Below are positions 1 through 9,900 of a stretch of 64,000 nucleotides of DNA, piece by piece; within the stretch, counting starts at the first letter, position 1, and each line of letters opens with the position of its first letter. The DNA comes from Nereocystis luetkeana (lineage: Eukaryota > Sar > Phaeophyceae > Laminariales > Laminariaceae): NCBI GenBank assembly GCA_031213475.1, contig JARUPZ010000019.1, positions 1,910,940 through 1,974,939 on the forward strand. The letters run 5' to 3'. The notes under the pieces are model-generated. The model was not told where the DNA came from. It made no database searches and saw only the letters and a list, made by a program, of their open reading frames with translations. A program made the translations under genes and the position numbers.

Positions 1-281
1 GGGTTGGGCAAGGGCAAGGGCGACAAGGGACTGTCAAAAACGGTCTTATGAACATGACCGTGCGTGCGAGTATCGACTTTTTACGCCGCGCCCAAAACTC
101 ACAAGACAAGAAAGTGTGCGTATGTACGCACCCCTTTCGAGCTGGCCGAAGCCGGTTATTTTCGCTAATCGCCGACCGAGATTCATCTATTTACGTGGGA
201 CCTTAGTAAATAGGACCAAACAATGTCAGTGAAAAAAAGGTACATATGCAGGTTTTGCGTGTACAGTAGGTCCTGTTTACT

Positions 282-389
282 ATTACGGGGGGCCATAGTT
301 AACAGGACCAAATTTTGTTAGTAAAAATGGTTAAATATATAGTTTTTTATGTATACCATAGGTCCTGTTAACTATGGCCCCCCGTAATA
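282..389. mobile_element. MITE family 1 (palindromic, TA target)
   Basis: The inverted ends are ATTACGGGGGGCCATAGTTA and its complement, with a central ATTTTGTTAGTAAAAATGG. It interrupts an older, diverged relative (about 198-281) whose second half is missing. Confidence 0.75.
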
Positions 390-675
390 TGGCCCGCCGT
401 AATATATGCCATGCCACTCTTCTCCCGGGAATGTAAAGGGACACGTCTCACCTTCAAAAAAATAAAAAAAATAAAAAAAAACACGCACTCCTTCTACATA
501 TTTTGGAATGGATTTGGTGCGATTCTCCCGAACGACCAACAAAAGCAGATACAGCTATCTATCTATCTACACGGTAGGTAGCCTGCTTGCGCCAGTGAGT
601 GGTTTCTTGGGGGCAGTTTTACTACCTGTAAATGCCGCACAACGCCTGTGGCAGGGCGCCGGCGGAGGCGAACCG

Positions 676-890
676 GGGGGGGGGGGGGGGGGGGGGGGCG
701 GGGTGTACTCATGGCACGCATGGCCGGCCGTACGACTAGTCGTTTGCTACGTATGACCATACACTCTCGCTTTCCTACAAATGCCGGGAGGGAGCACGCC
801 GGGGATTCGCCGACCAGGCAGACATTGTTTGCGCCAAGCGGCGAAGCCCCGTCAGGTGCTTGGCGAGTCGCACGAGGGGTGAGTTTGCAT
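676..890 (-). mobile_element. SINE-like copy, 5'-truncated
   Basis: A G run, then TACTCATGGCACGCATGGCC and the shared body up to the GTCGCACGAGGGGTGAG segment. It lies immediately 3' of the ZNF830-like exon at 909-973. Confidence 0.55.
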
Positions 891-908
891 CCGAACTCGT
901 CAACTCAC

Positions 909-973
909 GCTTGCTCTAGCTCCTCGTACTGCTCCTTGTCTTCCTCCACGGCTTCCTCCTCCTGCTCCTCCTC
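909..973 (-). CDS. ZNF830: ZNF830-like acidic coiled-coil exon
   Basis: Acceptor CATTTTGTCAG and donor GTGAGTTG bound EEEQEEEAVEEDKEQYEELE followed by QA. It enters in phase 0 and leaves in phase 2. The composition suits the C-terminal coiled coil of the family. A further exon is required to the left but none is convincing in 1-908, so the gene probably ends outside the window. Confidence 0.55.
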
Positions 974-3900
974 CTGACAAAATGAGCGGGACGGAAGGGA
1001 GGACGAGCGCGCAAAGAAAGCACGAAGGAACGAAAGCAGCAGCACCAAGCGCGGATAAGGATGACAACAACCGAAAACGATCGATGCGGGAAACCTATGC
1101 ACGTACATATCGAGGGGGGGGGGGAACGAAAAACAAAAAACGCCTCGGACGGTACTGGTGGAGAGGCAAAAAAAGGCAAAGCGGCTTCAGGCTTCAAGCA
1201 GGGGGTGTGCGTTCGATGTCAAAAACGGGGAAACACACACAGACACACACATAGAACCCCGCCGCACCCAAAACACTACTACCGAAAAACCACAGCAGCC
1301 CGACGACGGCCGTGACACGAGGCAAGTCCCACACGCGCTAGCCCAAGCTCGTCCGCTTCTGTACACACCGAGCTTGCGGGAATCAGCCACGTACAGCTCT
1401 CGCAATCAGAACTAGAAAAAAAAATAAAAAAAAATGGACAAACGAACGAACGAACGAACGAACGTACACGTTGCAGACAAAACAGTACACAGCAGACAGA
1501 CGGGCCGACAGACTATTACGGGGGGCCATAGTTAACAGGACCAAATATTGTTAGTAAAAATGGTTAAACATATAGGTTCTTATGTATACCATAGGTCCTG
1601 TTAACTATGGTCCCCCGTAATATTAATACTTAAATAGTGGAAGCAGCCTGCACGCACCCAGGTAAGCAGAAATCCCCCCCCCCTCCCAATATATAGGCAA
1701 GAAAACGGCCTCATAGGATTTTTTTAAAAAACGGGGGAAAAAAAACGGGGAAAAAAAACGAGACAAAAAAACAACCATATATGTAACCTGGTATCATTAG
1801 TACATCCAACGAAATAATAGGGTCGTCCTCGGGAGGCGACGAGAAAAAAAAAGAAACGCACGTGGTGGTTGGTGCTCGCTCGCGTCGCATGCAAGGAAAG
1901 GAGGAGAAATGAAGTTCGCGTATCTATAGTACACGGTGATACTTCCTTCGTGTTTATACTATTACGGGGGACCATAGTTAATAGGACCAAATGTTGTGAG
2001 TAAAAATGGTTAAATATATACCTGGTAGTTTTTATGTATACCATAGGTCCTATTAACTATGGTCCCCCGTAATATACATACTTGATATTAAAAAGAGGGT
2101 GCACGGGAATGTGCAGCGCAGCGCGGGAGGGGTAACTCGTTGGCCGGTGACTGGCCGTCGGGAAAAAAACAAAAAACATCTTGAGTGCAGCTCTACTCTA
2201 TTGCACAGTCGAATCGATTAAAATCGACCAACAGCGGCAATGCTGCGAAAAAACCAAGGCACGTACCGGGGGGGGGGGGGGGGGGGGGCGTACTCATTTG
2301 TTGCTTGCCTTAGTCATTTGACCATTGACCACGCATCCCTTTCGAGACGGAGCACCGTTCCTACTCCTAACAGAGACACCTCCAACAATTGGGCGCTCAT
2401 TACGTTGTTTCCATATATTACATAGAAACTTTTTGCTAATCTTATCCCCTTCCTGTTTGGCCGCCTGTGGCCACCATCTATCTCCTAGGATAGCGATCGT
2501 TTTCTCGCTGCTATCTAGTGTGTCAAACTCCTCCATGTCACACTCGTCTATTTCCCTCATCTCCTCTTCTAACACATCCCGTTCCTCCTTGTATATTTCA
2601 CATTCTCCTACTATGTGAGTTCTACTCTATCGCTTTGCCACACGGGCACATCTGTGCATCTATTTCCTCCTCCTCCCGGCTACTGGTATACCTCTTTCTT
2701 CTTTCTGGCAAGTCCAGGTCGCCTACACGAAACCGCAGCTTCAGCGTTTTCGCGAAGTCCATTGGGCCGTGCAGATACGCTTTCATTCCTATTCCTTCCC
2801 TCAATCTCCCGTATATCTCTAGGTGCTTTTCCGATTCCACCTTGTTTCGTAGCGCTAGCCTTTCCCTTCTTTCTATTCTTTCTGCTACTTCTGCCTTGTA
2901 CTTCCCAAACTTCCCGGCGAACATCACCTCTTCTTGGTTTCCCCCTATATCCTTCCATACTTTCTCAACTACGCTATCCCACCTTATTCCAGTTCGCCCT
3001 TTTGGAGGGGGGGGGGGGGGGCGGAAGAAGGGGAGACAGACACCTGTGTCCAGTCCACCCACGGCGTGTCCACAAGTGATGGTAAAATGAAAAACAAATA
3101 AACAAAAAAACACAGCTCTAGCGCCCACCTTCTCCGTCTTCTTCACTTCTTCCGCGAAGGACATGAAGTCCTTCCACTCGTTTCTACCCGACAACGCGAA
3201 GCGAGCAGAGAAAAGGAGGCGGAGGCGGAAATGGGGAGGAGGGGGAGGACTGACGAGTTAGCGGGTGGCGGCGGGCGGGGGGGGAGGGGGGGGGGGGCTG
3301 AACCAATCACCGTACTTTGCAAACTTAAAAGTATTTATCAAGGCATTAATTTACTCTTAATCGCCCCGCCCACGTCGCAAATCTTCGATAGATGCGCCGC
3401 GAGTCGCGCAGTACTTGATGAGATGCTCACGGGTGGGTAGCAGCGGCACCAGTTTGGAAAGAAACATCACCCGTCGATCGCAGGAAGCAAGTAAAAAGCA
3501 CGACGCGTCAAAAGCTATATATATTGCTACTACTCCTACTGCCTGCCCTCCGCGCGTGGAACAGACGTTTAGCTTTCGCAAGGTACACCCGGCTTCTACC
3601 ACCCGCATGCCGGACAAAGAGATGACGGCGGGGCGGACGCCTCGAGGAGGGGCGCTGTTTCAGCAGCACCGCTCGAAAGCAAACAACCGCCACCCCGCCG
3701 AGCGTCCAGCCTAGGCCGCCCCGGAAGCACCGTCGCTCGACAGAAGCCAAGCCCCTAAAAATTCGCACGCACCGCCGCCGCCGCCGCCTCCGACGCTGCC
3801 GCCGCGGACACCACGCCTACTACGGTAAGCCCTGAACGAAAACCAAGCCCACCCCATCAACTCCAACCCCCCCCCTCCCCCCCCTTCCCACCCTCCTCAA

Positions 3901-6900
3901 ACGCTCGCCGATCATCTGTGCACGTAGTTCCAACTCTAAGCGCTTCGCTTGCGAGACTGCTGGGGCACCTACGTACCAAGTGCGAGTCCGCGCCACTCTG
4001 ACGACCGGCAGAAAGTGCCGCGAATGAACGCGAATTACAGTAAAAATACCACTGAAGTGTTGAGTAACTCACTGCTCCTCCTCTTTCTTTTTGGCCTTGA
4101 GGTCAACGCCGCGAGACTTGGCGTCCACCTCCGGGTCATCGAAGAAGCCTTCGGGAAGAGCGGACCCGTTCGGCGCCTCCCCTCCCTCCCCCGCTCCGGA
4201 CGCACCCTCGCCACCCTCGCCACCTGCCCCGTCGGTGCCCGTCACCGCCGCCGCCGCCGCCACCGTTCCGACAACTTGCACCATGCCTGCCGCCCGCATC
4301 GCAGCCAACATTTCCGCCTGCCGTACACCATCCGCCTCGGCAACCAGGGCAGCCTCCGCGGCGAGCTCTGCTGCTCGTTCAGCTCCAAACCTTTCCTTCG
4401 CAGCCGCCGCCCCTCCCCCCCCCCCCCGCTGCCGCTGCCGCCGCCGCCGCCGCCGCCGCCGCCGTTTCCCGAGATCGCTTTCCCGTATCACCCCGACCCC
4501 CCCTCGAAACGCCTCCCCTACCACCACCACCACCACCACCACCGCCGCCCCCGCTGCTATCGCCGCTGACCCCTCCAACACGGGGTGCCCCCGGACTCGC
4601 ACCGCTACTGTCAGGGGTTTCCACACCCTCGTCGAAAAACCCGGCCGGCAAGCCCTGCGGAACTGAACTGGCGGTTTCGGGAGCGTCGGCCCTACCGTTG
4701 ACGCCGTCGCCACGTCCTCCCCTCCGCCCTCCCTCCGCACCCCCCGCCTCGTCCTCATCGCTGCTGCTGCTGCTGTCGCTTCCTCCAATTCCCAGGAGGC
4801 CTGGGCGGACGGCGGGTAGGGGTCATGTTGCAGAACCCATGAGGCGAGGACAACAGAGAGGCCCGGATAAAAAACGATCGTGGCTGGTGGGGTGGGGGAG
4901 GGGGGGGGAATATTTTGCGGACTTCGATGGGCGTCGTTAAGTTGCTGCCAAGTCGATTGTTCTATGTTTTTTTGCGCGAACGAAGACAGGTGGCGGCGGC
5001 GGCGGCGGCACGGACCGGAGGCGATCGTCACGACCGGCGGGCATCGAAAACGTTCGACAACTCAAGGGACCATCTCCTTGCTTCGAGGCCTTCCCTTCCT
5101 TCCTCCCTCCCTCCCTTCCCCCCTCTTGCATCCGACACGCAGGCGCAATAAAAATCATTCGCGAGGTACTGTACATCTATTGGGGTGCGTGCGCGCATGT
5201 AGAGCGAGGCGCGAGCTTTCGTAAGAACTATCAGCGCCAATCGATTCACGGCCGCTTTCGGTGCTTCTCTCGGAGGATAACGCAATGTATAGTCTCGCGG
5301 TTGTTGGCCCAGACACGCAACGCACACACGGGGGCAGACGATACGCATTTTGCAGGGCGCTGGAGCCATGTAAGGCGAGCGCGCGGACGGGAGGTACTCA
5401 TGCCATGCATGGCGGTAGTCGTGCGACCATAGACCTTCGCATCCCTACACATAACGTCGGAACGGAACACGTCGGATTTTCACTGACCAGACCAGACATT
5501 TCTTGCACCTACTGCAGCGCAAAGGGCCGTGAGGTGTCCGGCGAGTCGCATGAAGGGTGAGCTGCATCCTACTAAGAATCGCTTGTGAGGCCGGCTTTCT
5601 AGCATATGGATGACAGCGGGGGTGGGGGGGGAGGGAGGGGGGGGGTACTCATTATCATGCATGGCCGTACTCGGCGGGACGCCAACGAAAACGCAATCGC
5701 ACGCAAGGCCTAGAGACGGGAAAAGGCTTCACGGCACCGTCTTACCACCGAAAATATATACCAGGTATACAGTATATATAGTTACATGCAAAGTCAATAC
5801 GAGAAGGTTGATCATGAAATATTTGACACCTACCCCACCCCCGTTGTTGCGCACCCACCAGGAAACCAACTACCACCACCAACAACAACAACGCCGACAC
5901 CGACACCAACAATACAAACACCAACACCACCAACACTGCAAATATCATTAACAGCAACACCCTCCCCCCCCCCCCGCATGACACTGTAAAACATGCCGCT
6001 CACTACGTGAGCTAGACAACCAGCGTACCGTTTCTTTGTGTATATATATTATACATATATATATTGCCGGTCGCCCACAGCTAGTTGTCGAGTTAGATCA
6101 TTTGTGCGAGGTAAAGAACCTTTACTCCGCACAAGGGAATTGATCGTATCACGTAGTGTTCAAGGAAAGACCCCCAAGAGGCAGCTACATAGTGCTTCCA
6201 TTGCGGTCTCTGGAAATGCCTACACCGGAAATTAAATTAGCTCATTGAAGCTGTCATCCACAGGCAAGTCCGCCTCACAAGCGGTTCTCAGTAAGATGCC
6301 AGCTCACCCTTCATGCGACTCGCCGGACACCTCACGGCGCTTCGCGCTTGGTGCAAGCAAATGTCCGCCTGGTCGGTCAAACCCCGACATGCTCCGTCTC
6401 GGCATTGTAGGGATGCGAGGGTCTATGGTCATACGACTACGGCCATGCATGAGATCGAGCATATCTCTCCTATCGAGTACACACCCCCCCTCATCCCCAT
6501 CACCACAATCGCAACCAACACCAGCAGCACCAACACCGACACCATAACGCCAACACCAACAACACCAACACCGAGAACAACACCACCGCCGGCACCATAA
6601 CGCCATCCGCACCACCACAACACCACAACACCCTAACCAACAACCTCACCAGTACGAACACAACCACAGGAAATTCACGACACGCCATTTCCCACGTGCC
6701 GACATGCCTTCGGTTCGCGCGGCCGTCGCAGTGTCATATACCAGCACAACACAGTCAGCCAAATCGAAACAAAAACAAAAACAAAAACAAAAGACAAACC
6801 AAGCAACACCGAACCAAACCAAGCCAAACCAAACCGAACCAAACCGAATCGAATCGAATCGAATCGAACCGAACCAAACCAGACCAGACAAGACCAGATC

Positions 6901-9900
6901 AGACCGAACCAAACCAAACAGAACCAAACCAAAACCGAACAAACCGAACCCAACCAAAACCGAACAAACAAAACCGAACCGAACCAAACCGAACCGACCC
7001 AAACCAAACGAAATTATACCACAATAAATCAAAACCAAAACAAAAACAGAACAAAAACAAAACCTAACCAACCCTACCTGTCAGTCCGCCACTCCCGGCC
7101 TGCACCACGCCCGTGGTCGGCGCGGTAGCCCGCTTAGGCGCTGGCGCCGGCACCGGCACAGCCACCTGCTCTCCCATTCCGGGGCGCAAAAAGAGGCGTG
7201 GCGAAATGCATACAGCAGCAGAAGATAACCAAACAAACAAACAAATAAACAAACAAACAAACAAACAAACAGAGTCGAGTTGAGTCGGGTCAAGCAGCGT
7301 TGAAAAAACAAAGAAAAACGCATGTCTACAAGGTACTGGTAGTAATGTCATGGAGCCCGTGGCGTTGGCGTCCGAACCGCCCTTTGGAGCTAACATCATA
7401 CAAAACCCTAACGCTTGTTTCTGCTGTAGGTTTTGCTCCCAAGGAGCAGTGATTTCTCCTGAATCCCGTAGAGCGAGGGGAGGGAGGGGGGGAGCTCAAT
7501 ATTATGCATGGCGGTAGTCGTATGACCACAGGGGAGGGAGGGGGGGGCAAAAATGCTTTGCTTACACCACTACCAGGTATGTACCTACTTGGTATATATA
7601 ACGACCTTTTGTATTTAATATTAGTATAGAAATGGACCAATATTTCGGGACAGAGTGGTAAAAAAAACACTCGTCGCTGCTGCGTACTGAGCCCCGCTCG
7701 ATCTCCTTTCCCATCACGAAACTCGTTTCCTGCGGGCGGACATAAGAACCCCCCCCCTGCGCCCTGCAGCGTTTTTCTTATCCGTGCCAGCTCGATCTCG
7801 CTAAACGAGCATCATCACAACCGCAAACACATTTACATATCACGCCTGACTCCGCGTCCGACCCTGCGCACCGCCTATCGACACCCACCAGAACCGTGCA
7901 CACGGAGAGCAGCGTCTTATAATACCCCCTCCCGTCGCCGGGGTCCCTAATCCCCCCCTCCATCCCCTTCTCCCCGCCTCCAACACTTCCCCTAGCCCCC
8001 CCATCTCTGGAAGTTGGCCACACCGGAAAAAAAAATCACTCATCGAAGCTGTCATCCATCTGCAAGTCCGTCCGCCTCACAGGCGGTTATTAGCAGGCTG
8101 TCGCTTCCTATTTCATGCGACTCGCCGAACACCTCACGTTTCGCTTCGCGCTTGATCCAAGCCATCGAAGTCTGCCTGGTTGGTGAAAACCCGACGTGCT
8201 CCGTCTCGGCAGTGTAGGGATGCGAGGGTCTATTGTTGGACACACGACTACGGCCATGCATGACATCGAGTACACCCCCCCCGACCACCACCTCTCCGGC
8301 CAAGAACACCGCACGCACCCTGACAGTAGGAGTCGTTGTGCGAGATGGCTTCCGCTCCGCAGAGCGCGGGCTTGGTCCCGCCGCCGACGCTGCGGCCGGC
8401 TTCGCACCCATGGTCTTCTTGGCCCTGAGCAGAGCCAGCAGCTGAGGGCCGTGTCGCGTTGAAAAATCAAGCCAACAACAAAACAAAAAAACAAAAAACA
8501 AAAAGCGAAGCAAAGTAAAGCAAAGGAAAAAAAAAACGGCGAGCGAGCGAGCGAGCGAGCGGACGGACGGTACGGTAAAAGCGGGATATATGCAGACCGT
8601 ACAAGGAGTAAGGAGCAGTGTTGGAAAATGAAAATCGTGTCGAAATTGTCCATATATTGGTGCCCCCTGTGCGGAACGCCGTGTGAATGATGGAAACCCA
8701 TCCCCGGATGTATCGAAGCCTTGAAATTTCGTAGGATACCAGGTATGATGTAGCGTGTCGAACCGCATTTGTTTGCCCTCGATTCCTTAGCATCTCTCGT
8801 ACTATTTATGCCGACACTAAAATAGTATTCGTGTGACATTTCGTTTTTCTGCTCTACTACTGTAGCTCCGAACGTTCCCATCGAGCCGAAAATTGGCAGG
8901 GCGGATAAGAACTCCTTGGTGCACTCCCGTGAGTGTGCCAACGCGACAGCACTTTCCGCGTCCTCCTTCGGTGCGGACCTCGTCGCTGAAGTTTGAAAAT
9001 GTGGCTCCAGGCGTTTGAATCTTCAGTTTCTCGTACTGTACGAAGCAGAGTTTTTTTTTCTGCCGTAGAACGAGAAGGAGGAACGCAGGAGCTGTGTGTA
9101 CGAGTACGTACTCACAATATGCTGTACCAGGTACACAATTCGGCCCGCGTGCTCTCGCTTGCGCCGGTAAAAGCATGCCCAAGGAACTTCGTTTTCTCTC
9201 CCGATGCCCACAGAGACAACACGTAGTGCGCTGGCCTCGATAGTGTAGATAGACTGCTGGCGGTGCTCTTGAAAAGAGCAGCGAGAGAACGACAGAGCAT
9301 ATTTTCTACATCTGTATGTACGAGTGAGTATATACAGCAGTAGCTCCTCGTGGGTTCCCCCAGCTCCTTCTACAGCAGAAAAAACACTTGGCTACAGTAT
9401 CAGAAACCCAATACTTAAGTGCCTCGATACACATTTTCAAACTTAAGGGATGAGGTGAGCCTCGAAGGACGACACGGAAAACGCTGTCGCTTCGACACGC
9501 TCACGAGAGTGCACCAAGGAGCTCATATCTGCCCTGCCAATTTTTGGCTCGATCGGAATGTACGGAACTAAAGCAAAAAAATGAAATGCCCTCAGGAAAA
9601 AGAACGGTGGCGGACGTGGTTCCAGTGTCTTTGTTATCGGGAGTTTTTTTTGTGTTTTGTGGGCAGTGCAAAACAGGTGTTCCAAACCATGTCTGCACGG
9701 CTTCTCTCGGTTTGAATGTGAGCGATATGAGAAAGTAAACAGTGTGAAATTTGGTAAGAAAGAATGAGTAGAATGTATAGTAGACCAATCAACAGCAGGA
9801 CCTAGGAGATATCTACGTATTACTTTACCGAGAAACGCTGATAGGATAAGTGCCGAGTAATATACAGTAGGAACTACTATACAGCAGAGAGGATATGCTG

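Noticed and set aside
4091..4666. Plus-strand frame of 191 codons opposite the ZNF830 exon
   Set aside because: Shadow of the GC-rich minus-strand exon, which alone carries family motifs.
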